Shown here: positions 46,007-56,545 of the stretch, piece after piece
How the letters are laid out: each line of letters starts with the position of its first letter
How positions within the stretch are numbered: the first letter of the stretch is position 1
NCBI GenBank assembly: GCA_949775045.1
Contig: OX459102.1
Location: 10,801,593-10,865,592 of the forward strand
DNA from: Metridium senile
Taxonomy: Eukaryota > Cnidaria > Anthozoa > Actiniaria > Metridiidae
Length of the DNA: 64,000 nt
Direction of reading: 5' to 3'
Program-made: the position numbers and the translations under genes
The notes under the pieces: generated by a model
Database searches by the model: none
The model's input: the letters and a program-made list of their open reading frames with translations, nothing else
Told to the model about the DNA's origin: nothing

Positions 46007-47460
46007 CGTCCGATGTATTGTGTCGTTTCTTTGCATCCCAATATATGAAAACAATATTAGAAAATACCTCAAGCTAGGAATCTTATTGACTATTTATTCA
46101 AATATGATGTGGTTGGTGATTGAGTTCCATAAGCTACCGTTGGGAAATTACCCTTATTACGGCATTCCATTAATCAAGGATACTCTGGAAACTATTAAAC
46201 TTTTCCAGTGGAACTTCTCTTCGGTAAGCAAACTCCAAGATGGCATCCTCGAAGATTTTCATTGGTAACGGAAGAATGATTACCGAAATCGCGCAAGAAA
46301 AAGCGTCATTGGATATACAAGAGGACTGGGAAACATTCGGTAATTGTTGAAATTGGAAGAAACATTAACGTATTACACATTAAAAGGAAAAGTGTCTGGA
46401 TTAAAAATGGAACACGAGTTGAGGAAATGGTGATCTGGAAAAGAAATTGGTTGGACAGATTTATAGATTGATAAAAGAATTGTGGGAAATGGAATTATGA
46501 GTACGAACCTAGAAGGTAAAAATGGGAGAGAAGCTACTAAATGGAAGTGGAACAAATACGAAGTAGATCTCGGAGGAACTGAGAATACGAATAAAAAAAG
46601 TAGAAATTGAAAAATGAGAAAGATGAAATGTCCCAAGGAAAGAGGAACGAAACCAGACAAAATATCGGGCAATAAATATTGCTCTTACGGAAATGGAACT
46701 CGAGTTTGCAAGCAAAACAGATTGGAAAAAAGATTATATTCGACTGGAATTGGAAATACGATATTCAGAATGGAAATTGAAATAGTAGATGAGAATCAAA
46801 ACAAAGCGTAAAGAGGAAAATCATCGTCGGGATTGGCACAACCCGTTTTGGTCTCGATATAGTTCTGGCAATAGTTGGCGAATCAGAGATATTATACAAA
46901 TATATGAAATCTGCTCAATACTGGAATGAAGAACAGAATATTCAAACCCGTTTTAATGGGGGCAGTAAATCCAGAAACAGTGGAGCCAATCCACTGTAAA
47001 TGATCGTTGTGTCGTTGTGCTGCTGATTCAATTTGTAAATTTTGCATTCAAATACAACGACTCATTTGTGCAACAAGTATTTTCGATGAGATGTATTCCT
47101 CCAGAAGTCTGGGCTCGAATCCAGCTAGCTGATCACGTGCAGTGCACGTGAATTCAGCTCTTTGATCCCATGTATGCAATTCGCATGCTTTTTGAATTAA
47201 ATTAATGAATATTAATAATATTAATATATTATCGCAGTCATACAAAAAACAATTGAGATGTCTTACTAGGTATTCCTGATGACGGAACATATTTTTACTT
47301 TTTCAGCTTTAATATATAATCAATTTAACAAACGTTGTCGTTGGGATATCCAAAAGTTGAAATCTCGAAACCTGTTCCTTCATGTCAAAAGCGATTCCGA
47401 CAGGTTAAAAAAGCACATTAACCTTTTATGAAGTATGTGATTGTCCCCTCCTTCCAGGAC
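46007..47460 (+). other. Kv4 3' flank / probable 3' UTR; no other gene seen
   Basis: No domain is recognisable. A candidate AATAAA lies at 46671-46676. From 46330 to 46800 the plus strand is purine-rich (GGAAATGGAA-like), which produces artefactual minus-strand ORFs. Confidence 0.4.
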
Positions 47461-47465
47461 ATTCG

Positions 47466-47600
47466 ATCTTCGACCTCCCAGGAACTCCCAGGAACTCCCA
47501 GGAACTCCCAGGAACTTCCAGGAACTTCCAGGAACTTCCAGGACCTTCGATCTTCGACCTTCCAGAAACTTTCAGGGACTTCCTTCCAGGATATTCAGGA
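47466..47600. repeat. 10-bp CCAGGAACTY minisatellite
   Basis: About eight units of CCAGGAACTC/CCAGGAACTT lie between two copies of TTCGATCTTCGACCT. Confidence 0.9.
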
Positions 47601-48190
47601 CCTTCTAAGACCTTCAACCAGTTTGTTGGTTTACATTTTAAGGGAGTCACTTTTGGTCTGAAGGAACAGCATCTAGAGCCTTACTAGCCTTTGGCCTTGT
47701 CATCGACAACGTTGATTAAATTACATGATACATAAATATGTATTCTCTTGTAACATTTTGTACAAAGATCGAATTATAATAGAAGAGATACAATTGCTAA
47801 TTATGGGACCGCGTGTCGAGAACAGTTCGTGCACTTGACAGGTCCCGACAAATTTATTCGGAACAGAATTTTGAAATTCGAGACAATGTGGTCAATTTCA
47901 GCTAATATAGAGTTCGGCTCAAAGATTCCAGTAAATTCAAAATAGATCAAACTACTATAACCTAGAACATGTTCGAACATGGCATACAGCTGTTTCCAAA
48001 AAGGTTGAATCGTAAATAATGCATTCCAAGACCGAAATGCATTGTTGGTTCTTGTAAACTTAAAATAGAAGTCACTAAGTATGTCTATTTGTTTTCTATA
48101 TTGAACTGTCTTTTATTGAGTAAGCACTAAAATGAATAAATTAAGTAACTGTTATGTCGTTCTTTCAAAAAGTTACATAAGATGTATGTA

Positions 48191-48289
48191 TACATGGAAA
48201 CTACCGAGCAAACTAGCATAGGCTGCGTCAGTGTTTGATATAAACGATAGGTAATAGAATGAAATTTTTTACGGTGTTACAAATTTCAC
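48191..48289 (-). mobile_element. Penelope-like repeat fragment
   Basis: It shares GGAAACTACCGAGCAAACTA, GGCTGCGTCAGTGTTTGATA and ACGGTGTTACAAATTTC with the repeats at 39386-39580. No hammerhead core is retained. Confidence 0.65.
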
Positions 48290-48296
48290 TAAGATG

Positions 48297-48464
48297 TATA
48301 CCTAACTGCAATAACATTGTCATATAAAAAAGAAAATTACAAAATAGGAATTAATTAAAAGACAAAAGAAGAAGTTCAGCTTGAGTAATCTGCTATTGTC
48401 TTTTAATTAATTCCTATTTTGTAATTTTCTTTTTTATGTGACAATATTATTGCAATTAGGTGTA
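48297..48464. mobile_element. TACACCTA-superfamily foldback, short member (168 bp)
   Basis: TATACCTAACTGCAATAACA then TTGTCATATAAAAAAG is mirrored at 48432-48464 (ending GCAATTAGGTGTA). The arms are about 70 bp, including GAAAATTACAAAATAGGAAT. Confidence 0.8.
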
Positions 48465-49027
48465 TACATGTAATGCATTTCGGTCTTGGAATGCACCATT
48501 CAGTATTTACAATACAACCTTTTTGAAGTGGCTGTAAATATTCGAAATGTTTCCTTGGCAACCATGTTTAGGATATCGAGGTTGCACGAGCCTAACCCAA
48601 CTGAAGCTGTCGACCACATTGCTGATCTTCTATAGATACTTCAGGTATAATCTTTCTTCTTTAATGATTTTACTCGTGTATTATTTAAGCAGAACGTGTG
48701 ATATCGAGTGTTTAATTTAAGTGTGCTAGTGCGTGCGTGCGTTATACGCGTGTTAATCGTGATTTGACGTCGTGTTAAGTTTGCAAGTGTAGTGTGTATT
48801 TTGTTATAACAGCGCGAAGTGCAAAAGTATGTCCTTTTCCAATGTATTCCTATTCTTCTTTGCACGGGATTGTGTAAGTTAAACTGTCACGTTCTCATGA
48901 AAAACTGGTTTTACCAAATAGGGCGTGTAAATCGTGTTTAGAAGAACAAAAAAAAACTCCATCTGAAGAGTATGTGGATATATAATTGGTCGTGCTATTA
49001 AACTTGGCGCTGCAATTGCCCGTTTAA

Positions 49028-49155
49028 AATCTCGTTCCCAGAGCCCTTGTCCCTCTTACTGCGCATGCTCGACGAAATACAAGTACGAAATACAAATACC
49101 TTGTATTTCGTCGAGCATGCGCAGTTAGAGGGACAGGGGCTCTGGAAACGAGATT
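49028..49155. mobile_element. 128-bp MITE with about 56-bp arms
   Basis: AATCTCGTTCCCAGAGCCCT then TGTCCCTCTTACTGCGCATG-CTCGACGAAATACAAG is inverted almost perfectly around a 15-base centre. Confidence 0.9.
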
Positions 49156-50319
49156 GGCCCGTTTAGTGGAAACGTTCGAAACAAACAAAAGTCGAATTTG
49201 TTCTTTTTTTCGCGCTAATTCCTTTCGAGTAATTGTCAGGTTTTCTGTGTTGTTTAATTCAACATGAGATTTAATTTTTATGGAATAATATGTTTATCAG
49301 AACATGTTATATCAGTACTTTTGACAGACATGGTTCATCATCCGTCTACAGGATGTTATATACTTTTGAACAAATATTTTATTAATAAGGTGGCTCCGAA
49401 CTAACTGATTTCAGAAAAGTACTTTAAAAGTTGCTATTTTATTTTTTATTTATTTCTAACTAAAAAATCATTGAAAAAAATTTCCAGTAAACATTTTTCC
49501 TAAATTCGACATTGGTGCCTGTTTTTGGACGGTTAAAATTTCGCAATAAAACAATATGTATTGTTTTTTTTATCCAATCAAAACAAGTCTTCTATTGAGC
49601 TTTGGCACTACCCAGGAAGAATTGCGTGATCATTATTTTTACTATAATTTGAGCAATTTCTAAAAAAAATACATGTATATAACGATCTAGCACCTTTGAA
49701 ATCCAAACAATTATTCAATTTTTCCCAACTTATTGTAATACGAAAAACTTTTTTTCAATTTTAAAACTCTAACTTGCCGTTTCCTGCAGAACTTTAATAC
49801 TAGAATACTTCTATCATCCAAGAAACACTTAAACACTTCTTATAATGTGTGATTTTTTAGCCGAATTTGTCAGTATTTTTTCCATCTCTTGACCAAGATG
49901 GCCAATTTGTGTGTAGTGAGTTATATTGAGTGTGTTTTTTAGCTGTGTTATAAAGTATTTAATTTTAGCATAATTAATATATATATTCTATTTCTACAAG
50001 TCTTGGTTGTTACATTCAGTTTATTGAAATTAACATCAACCGTGATTTAATCCGATATATTAAGAGTAGTAATATATCATCTGGGCGCTATCTAAAGAAC
50101 AATGTTTCAATACTATTGCATGTATTAATATTCCAGAGCAGGCCAATAACAAGTGTCCTCACTATTTAATTAAAAATAAAAAAACACCTACAAAAAACTG
50201 TTTTCTTGTAGTTACTTTGATTACTATTAAGGCCCTGTCCCCACGTATGCGAAAATTCCTCCGTATTTAAAACATGGCAATCCGTGTCCACACGTAGCGT
50301 GTATATTTCCGTCCACACA

Positions 50320-50579
50320 TACACCTATTTCAATTAACGTTGTCCATCTGGAATGGTTGATCTGAGTCCGATAGGAATTGTGGGAGTTCAATAAATTCCA
50401 AATGTGTTGTTTTAATCACACTTGAATGGTGCTGAATTATGGATAATAGTATTTCAGAAGTCAACATTAATATTCGAGCGTGATTGTAATAGTGTATTTG
50501 CAGTTTAACGAGCTCCCACAGTTCCTATCGGTCTCAGATCGACCATTCCAGATGGACAACGTTAATTGAAATAGGTGTA
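50320..50579. mobile_element. TACACCTA-superfamily foldback, family B copy 2 (260 bp)
   Basis: It has the same termini, interior and length as 43076-43335, with scattered substitutions. It is inserted in the left part of the outer element at 50228-51161. Confidence 0.9.
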
Positions 50580-50876
50580 TACACGCAAAACGCTAGCTTC
50601 CATACAATTCATTAATTACGGCATATAATAATAACAATAATAACTTTATTTTTTTAGAGCTTTTACATTGGATGCGCAAATTGAGCGCTTATATTAATAC
50701 AATATAGTATATGAAATTAATATGTGACAATGATACTAAGACTATTTTAGTTAAAACTAATTAAGTAAGAATACTATATAGACTAATTTCTTGCTCTGAG
50801 GTCATCGTATGCCAAAAAACCCTCCGTTTTTGCTGTCCACACATAAACGGTCAACCTCTTTTTTTCAAAAACCTCA

Positions 50877-51091
50877 ATAGTCCCCTTTACAGTTCCCTGC
50901 GCCATCTTGAAAGGTAGCCGGGCCTTTGCATCGAAGCGAGATGAACCTAAAGCTTGCAATGGTAGAGACACGTGAATAATTGTCATGTAAGGTGTTGGTC
51001 TCTATCATTGCAAGCTCAACGTTCGTCTCGCTTCGATGCAAAGGTCTGGCTACGTTTCAAGATGGCGCAGGGACACTGTGAAGGGGGCTAT
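50877..51091. mobile_element. foldback family A, copy 2 (full arms)
   Basis: The arms of about 95 bp start ATAGTCCCCTTTACAGTTCC and hold CATCTTGAAAGGTAGCCGGG and GCATCGAAGCGAGATGAAC. The right end is the inverse (GTGAAGGGGGCTAT). Confidence 0.85.
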
Positions 51092-51846
51092 TCAGGAGAG
51101 CGTATTTGAAAACCTCCGTATTCAGTGGAAAATATCCGGATGCATGTGGACAGGACCTAAGTGAAAATAAACCAGCACTGAAGACTTATTAAGTAATGAT
51201 CGTTATAAAAACAATAATACTTCCTTTTGTTCTGCGGCATTTCACTTTCCCCACATCCAAATTGTGAGATTTTTTTCTAATTGGATGTATTAACATATAC
51301 ACAGCAAGTTTTGGAAGAACAATTTGTGTGTACGCGTTTCTGCAAAGTTTTATATAGAGTTAAAAGTTTTAAACCAGTCAGAGGAGTCAGGGACAAAAGA
51401 AAGGAAAGGTAGACAATTTCCAGTTTTCCCCACATAGAATTTCTCTATAATTTAACCTTAGTAGAACTATTTGTATAAGGAACTTATTGCATAAATTAGA
51501 AATAAGTTGATTTGATTATCCACAAAGTTATGGCAATTTTTCATGTTTCAACCAATCAGACGACCAGTTTAAACAATAATACAATTATCACCTTTGCGCA
51601 TTCCTTGCCGTTCCTGCTATCGTTCTTACGCGGATCGTTACTTAACAATTCCTTACTGTGGCTGCCCTCGGTGAGTGGCTCCTACTAAAACAGAAATCTA
51701 CCGACAGAAACCACATGCACAAAAGTGGTTTTCATTTCCCGTGAAACAAAGTGTATTAGTTAAAGTGTGATGGTCAAATACCAACAAAAGAAAACAATGG
51801 AATAAAGATACACTAAAGAGTGTTTCTCGGGTTAATGAGAACCGCT

Positions 51847-52271
51847 CTAAATCATCCAATAGAGCACCAATACAACTAGACAAGTCAAACAAGTCAAACC
51901 TGTTTGAGGGCGGGTCACATAATCACCATTACCAACAATACAAAGATTCCCAACACAACACGAAGCTTCGGCGGTTGGCGAAATCATACCATGCTTTTTA
52001 AGAAGAAATTTCCACATCTCGTTTTTACGTGCACAATAATATATATCACTGCATGTTTGGAACTCCATTTTCTGGATCCCAACGTTTGGTATTTTCTCTG
52101 TGATTTTGAATGTTATGCATCGATCTTGCTTGAGTTTTGGATGTAGGTTAGAAAAGCCACATGTTTTGTTGGCGGGGCTGGAACATTTTGGTAGATCTTC
52201 TGGCCATGGTAGATCATATTGTAGGTAGTGTTTAGGTAGATCAGAACATGAATAGCACGATAGATCAGATC
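51847..52271 (-). CDS. LU-protein exon c: LU domain 2 and GPI signal
   Basis: It begins at TTCCTTGCAG|GATCTG and gives 140 residues to the TAG stop at 51847-51849. The cysteine pattern is C-x2-C at the start and CC-x4-C at the end, where the usual Asn after the last Cys is replaced by Ile. The final 17 residues are hydrophobic. Confidence 0.85.
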
Positions 52272-54672
52272 CTGCAAGGAAAAATACATTTCTTGGTTAC
52301 ATTTTTATCACAGAATATGATCGAAATGTTGCCTGCCTCCCTGCCTTCATTCTGGTTCCGATAGTATACTGATAAAATCAAGGTGTTTATATTCTGTTCT
52401 ATTTGTCTGTCTGTCTGTCTGTTTTATTTATTTATATGCCTGTTTGACTGACTGTCTGTCTGTCCGTTTTACTGACCGTCTGTCTGTCTGTCTGTCTGTT
52501 CACTTATATCAAAACCTTAAATGGGATGCGCACATTGACAATCTGTGTACCAAAGTAAGTTTAAAATGGTTTAAAACAGGCTCGTGATTTTGTGCCCTTA
52601 GAGGTTCTTAAAATGATATATTATGCTCTTATACAGCCTGTTTTTACTGTGATGTTGTATGGGGTAACTTAAACAAAGGTCTGTCCAACGAGCTACAAAA
52701 ACTGCAAAACCGTGCTGGCCGTATAACTTTTCAAGGCTATGATATCAGATCCAATGATATACTAAACTCTTTACCATGGGACAGCCTGGGAACTAGAAGG
52801 AATAAACATCTATGTCTAGTAATGTATGACTCAGTTAACCAGGCTGTACCAAAGTACATTAGTGATTTTTTTCCAAAATGTTCTGAAAATAACCTTTATA
52901 AATCTCAACTTAAAGACCACGAGTTAAATGTTGACATTACTCGTGTCCCAAAGACTGAATTTTATAGGGGCTCATTTTCTTATAGGGGCGCGAAAATATG
53001 GAACTCGCTACCTACTAACTTAAAGTCATCGGTATCTAAAGGAATTTTTAAAAGAAAGATACTATCTGGCAAGCAAATTGTCAATTCACTTTGACCATTT
53101 TTTAAATGAATTTTGTAATTTTATACACTTATAAATTGTATTTTATATTGTATTTATTTTACGTATTACACGGCTTTCATATAAAGAAGTTTTTTGTAAC
53201 TTATGGAGCCACCGTGTTTAAATAAAAGTGATTCATTCATTCATTCTGTCTGTCTGTTCTATTTATTTATATGACTGTTTGTCTGTCTGTCTGTCTGTCT
53301 GTCTTTTCTATTTATTTATATGTCTGTCTGTCTGTCTGACTGTCTGTTTGTCTGGCTGTCTGTCTGTCTGATCTATTTATTTATATGACTGTTTGTCTGA
53401 CTGTCTGTCTGTTTGTCTGTCTGTCTGTCTTTTCTATTTATTTATATGACTGTTTGTCTGACTGTCTGTCTGTCTGTCTGTTCTATTTATTTATATGACT
53501 GTTTGTCTGACTGTCTGTCTGTCTGTTCTATTTATTTATATGACTGTTTGTCTGACTGTCTGTCTGTCTGTTTGTCTGTCTGTCTTTTCCGTCAGTCTGT
53601 CTGTTTTATCTGTCTGTTTGTCTGTCCGTCAGTCTCCTGTATTTTCTAGTTATCTGTCGATCTGTCTGTCTGTCAGTTTATCTGTCTATCTGTCTGTGTG
53701 TCTGTCTTGTATCCCAACCTACCAGAAGGTTTGTGGTATTTCGGTTCCGGTGGAATAAATCCATGATGGTTACATAGATCTTCATTACAACACCCGGCCT
53801 CACATTTAACGTCATCACCGGCGGCTTCATTACAGTGGGATGCTTTTACGCATTCATATGAATACTTGCAATCTCGGTTGTCTTTGATGGCAACCTTTGT
53901 ACCGTTGATAATAGTGGTTTCTCTAGAAAAACAAGACACTTAATTAATATCGTTGTCATCCTTTGAAAAGGCCTGTCAGGGGTGGTATGGGTGGCTTTAT
54001 GGTACGAGCGCTGGCCTTTCATTACTGTGACCTGGGTTCGATTCCCGGCTCAGGCAACAAGTGAATACTAGTTTTTATCCGGATTTTCCGGTTTTCCTCC
54101 CTCCACAAAAATCAACATGCTAGCACACAGGCAGCCCAAACAATCCACTTTTACAGTAAATATATGAGACGAAATAATATACTAAATACGTATTTATTTT
54201 TGAAATATTTTTTTGAACATATCTTAGTCCTGTGTTGTTGTTGAATGTATTTGATGTCATTCTGGGTGGTTTTTGACCATTTTAGCCCGGGGACAACTGA
54301 ACATCCCCCCCCCCCCCCCCCCTCTTTGTTCTTGGAGCAGATCCACGCATCAATGAACCAAAACGACTTCCTCGAGAGGTCAAACATAAACTCCTTCGGG
54401 AGGCCAAATAACTCTTTCTACTATTTATAATATATGTCAGTTCAATATTGACAATATTATCTAAGTGCACGTATTACACCATTATCAGGAATTTACTTTT
54501 TCCTTCACGATCTAACAAGCTAGCCACATGCAGTCATAGACTGCCTTTAATTTCTAATGTTACCTATGAATCCAGCATTGATCAGGGGCGGGGACGCCAT
54601 CTTTCGCGGCGCAGGTTACAGTCCTCTCACAGTCCTCCTTGCCATCACATTTATAGCATTTAAGAGCAAAGC
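51847..54672 (-). CDS. Ly6/uPAR (LU)-domain GPI-anchored protein, 3 exons seen, 5' end missing
   Basis: The exons on the minus strand are 54672-54564, 53922-53723 and 52271-51847, with AG acceptors, GT donors and matching phases (2 then 1). They give 243 residues. The first cysteine-rich domain opens FALKCYKCDGKEDC, continues across the first intron and closes CCNEDLCN, the LU signature. A linker FIPPEPKYHKPSG leads to a second domain opening LSCYSCSDLP and closing CCVGNLC. The tail GLTCLTCLVVLVLYWMI then stop is a hydrophobic GPI-attachment signal. Family knowledge: LU proteins are cell-surface adaptors stabilised by disulfides. The partner here is unknown. The signal-peptide exon must lie above 54672 and was not found. 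The gene is not a secreted venom-type protein, given the tail and two domains. Confidence 0.8.
52500..53250 (+). pseudogene. LINE reverse-transcriptase C-terminal remnant in LU-gene intron
   Basis: Fragments LKWDAHIDNLCTKV, LQKLQNRAGRITFQGYD and FSYRGAKIWNSLPTNLKSSV follow the standard order of CR1/L2-type LINE tails. Frameshifts and stops break the upstream half. The 3' end runs into (ATTC)n at about 53232. It is antisense to the host gene. Confidence 0.8.
53250..53710. repeat. TCTG microsatellite
   Basis: (TCTG)n is interspersed with 'CTATTTATTTATATGACTG' blocks. A smaller version sits at 52408-52500. The array abuts the 3' end of the LINE remnant and runs up to the LU exon b donor at 53722. 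Confidence 0.9.
53723..53922 (-). CDS. LU-protein exon b: end of LU domain 1 and linker
   Basis: It encodes ETTIINGTKVAIKDNRDCKY ... CEAGCCNEDLCNHHGFIPPE ... KPS. The acceptor is TTTTTCTAG and the donor TCTG|GTAGGT. Confidence 0.85.
53983..54135 (+). mobile_element. tRNA-derived SINE
   Basis: GGTGGCTTTATGGTACGAGC resembles a tRNA A box, and GGTTCGATTCC 45 bases later is a perfect B box. The tRNA-like part continues into GGTTTTCCTCCCTCCAC and other unrelated sequence, as in SINEs. It does not fold as a clean tRNA. Confidence 0.65.
54564..54672 (-). CDS. LU-protein exon a: start of LU domain 1
   Basis: It encodes FALKCYKCDGKEDCERTVTC and AAKDGVPAPDQCWIH, then AG of a split Arg. The acceptor is ATTTTCAG and the donor AG|GTAACA. 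The two leading bases complete a codon from an unseen upstream exon. Confidence 0.8.
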
Positions 54673-54808
54673 CTGAAAATCAAAAAAGGACAAAGAAATA
54701 TTCAATTTCAGTTTCTCCTTCCATTAATACAATACCAGTTGATCGAAAGCTGCGTTTTCGTTGGCCCCCTAATACAGTACCGCTATTGTTTGGTTAGGTT
54801 TAGGGCAT

Positions 54809-54982
54809 GCAAAAGTCCTTTTCGCAGTTTCTCAGTGACCACAAATATATAATAGTTTCAAGTCGAGGTTCGAGGTTGATGCGCATAGAAAAACTATAAT
54901 TTATCATGCGCAGCAACGCGAACCGACTTGGAACTATCATTCGTGGTCACTGAACGGAACTGTGAAAAGGATTTTTGTTCGG
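54809..54982. mobile_element. 174-bp foldback element
   Basis: AAAAGTCCTTTTCGCAGTTT and CAGTGACCACAAAT are mirrored by ATTCGTGGTCACTGAACGGA and ACTGTGAAAAGGATTTTTG. An inner GATGCGCAT/ATGCGCA pair is also present. Confidence 0.7.
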
Positions 54983-55136
54983 AAAGATTGTTTGTTTAAA
55001 TCAATCCTAATATAATCGATGTTTCGAGTTGGTGCTGACTGTTCCTTTCCTTTGTGTTTCATACAGACACTCATATAAAACAGGCTTCATTCACATCCTA
55101 AAACGGCTTTTCACATAATTAAATTAGAATGTAACT

Positions 55137-55280
55137 AGAGTACAAAAACTAAACGTGTGCAAATTTATCACTACTTAGCACTAAATAGTACTAATTAAAC
55201 AATAGAAAACAATAGAATTAGCATGAAATATCACAATTTAGTACTATTTATGTTGCACGCTTTTAATTTTTGTACTCTAA
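55137..55280. mobile_element. AGAGTACAAA MITE, copy 1
   Basis: AGAGTACAAAAACTAAACGT is mirrored by the GCTTTTAATTTTTGTACTCT end. The interior has CTAAATAGTAC/GTACTATTTA. Related copies are at 55352-55495 and in the duplicated block. Confidence 0.75.
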
Positions 55281-56452
55281 TATTATACAGCTATCTCAAT
55301 AAAAGGTTGGTGAAGTTTTGTTGCATGTTGATCACGAAGCTTGAAATATGTTAGAGTACAAATACTAAAAGTGTGCAACATAAATACCACTAAATACTGC
55401 TAAATTATGCAAATTATTTTGTTCTCTATTGTTTAATCAACACTATTTAGTGGTAAATAGTACAAAGTATTGCACACTTTTAGTGTTTGTACTCTATATG
55501 TAAATAGTTTCAGCATATGATAAAATATGCTGGACAAAATTTGGAAAAATCCAGTACTGTCTTTCGCTGCTTCAATTTATATCATCCAAAATACATTTTG
55601 GGCTTAATATGGTATGCAACAAATTAACCTTCGCCAACCTTTTTGGAAAAAGATGTAGATAGCTAAAGTTGTTGTCAAATGTTACGACTTTCACAAATGG
55701 CCGCCACTAATTATCATAATTTTTTAAATTGATGTTTTAACAAAAAGAAAAATACTGTATGATAGACATTCACCATAACAATAACTTGTGAAAGTTTGAG
55801 AAAAAACGATTAAATTTGCAAGAAGCTATAAGAGTTTGAAAAATCAGAAAAACACTAAAACGAGGCCTCAAAGGCCTCAGCAGAAAACTACATACAAATC
55901 TCTACATTTTTCTTTGAGTATAACTTTATAAGTATTTTAGCCAAAGCATCAAAACCTTCCAAACATGCCTATTTCAGGTGGTTCTTTCATATGACTGCTA
56001 AAATATTAAAATATCTGTTTACTTGAACAATCATTTTCCGGTACATATTATGGTATTTATGAAAGTGGTCTATTCCTGTCGTCATCAATTTCTAGTTTGT
56101 TCTATTGCATGACTGTTGTCATGATCAGTTTCTCTTTTCTTCTTATATTTATACCGCATTTTCCGCTTTGGTCACTTTGGCCACTTTCATCTTCAATATT
56201 AATATTGTTAGATTTGTTGAAATATGGCAAAAAATATATATCATTCAAAGGGTTTTCGAGGCTCTACATGTAGTCCGCTCGATTTTGAATGAGAGTCTTA
56301 TAAGAGAATGACCTGTTGTTGTGGTCTCCCACACATGTGGAAGCTAACCTTAAATAAATAAATAAATAAATGAATAAATAAATAAATAAATATAAATGAA
56401 TACAGCGAAAACGATTAGAAATCTTGCAAAGTACTTATGTTTTTCTTCACGC
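55187..56452. repeat. 1.26-kb direct duplication, copy 1
   Basis: It is virtually identical to 56546-57804 (offset 1359). The only differences I found are one extra A near the end and an 8-base change in the TAAA microsatellite. It contains half of a MITE, a nested foldback (55275-55665 with a MITE at 55352-55495), a 68-codon ORF of no known family, and a (TAAA)n tail. Confidence 0.9.
55275..55665. mobile_element. AGCTATCT foldback with a MITE nested in its loop
   Basis: AGCTATCTCAATAAAAGGTT then GGTGAAG...TTGCAT is mirrored by ATGCAACAAATTAACCTTCG and the AAAGATGTAGATAGCT end. The AGAGTACAAA MITE (55352-55495) sits inside. The whole set is repeated about 1359 bp downstream. Confidence 0.75.
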
Positions 56453-56545
56453 ATAGTAAACTTTATTTAGGCAGGGTGGCCCCTCAAGGGTGTTAAGGCC
56501 TGGGTCAGACGCCATTTTAGTTAAAATCACTAATTCTAATTTTTC

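Larger units (their letters stand above)
47992..48530. mobile_element. outer foldback holding two nested insertions
   Basis: CCAAAAAGGTTGAATCGTAA then TAATGCATTCCAAGACCGAA is mirrored at 48470-48527. Between the arms lie a Penelope-like fragment (48191-48289) and a TACACCTA-superfamily hairpin (48297-48464). Confidence 0.7.
50228..51161. mobile_element. outer foldback element carrying two other foldbacks
   Basis: The left TTAAGGCCCTGTCCCCACGT and right ACATGCATCCGGA-type inverse (GGATGCATGTGGACAGGACC) are terminal inverted repeats. CCTCCGTATT words are paired further in. Inside are 50320-50579 (family B) and 50877-51091 (family A). Confidence 0.75.

Noticed and set aside
45963..46268. 101-codon ORF overlapping the Kv4 stop
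   Set aside because: It starts in the wrong frame within the last Kv4 exon and shows no homology. It is 3' UTR.
46373..46715. Hydrophobic minus-strand ORFs downstream of Kv4
   Set aside because: They come from a purine-rich plus strand; no start context, domain or splice support.
54000..54060. Functional tRNA gene
   Set aside because: The A and B boxes are present but a paired acceptor stem and anticodon arm are not clear; a SINE explains it better.
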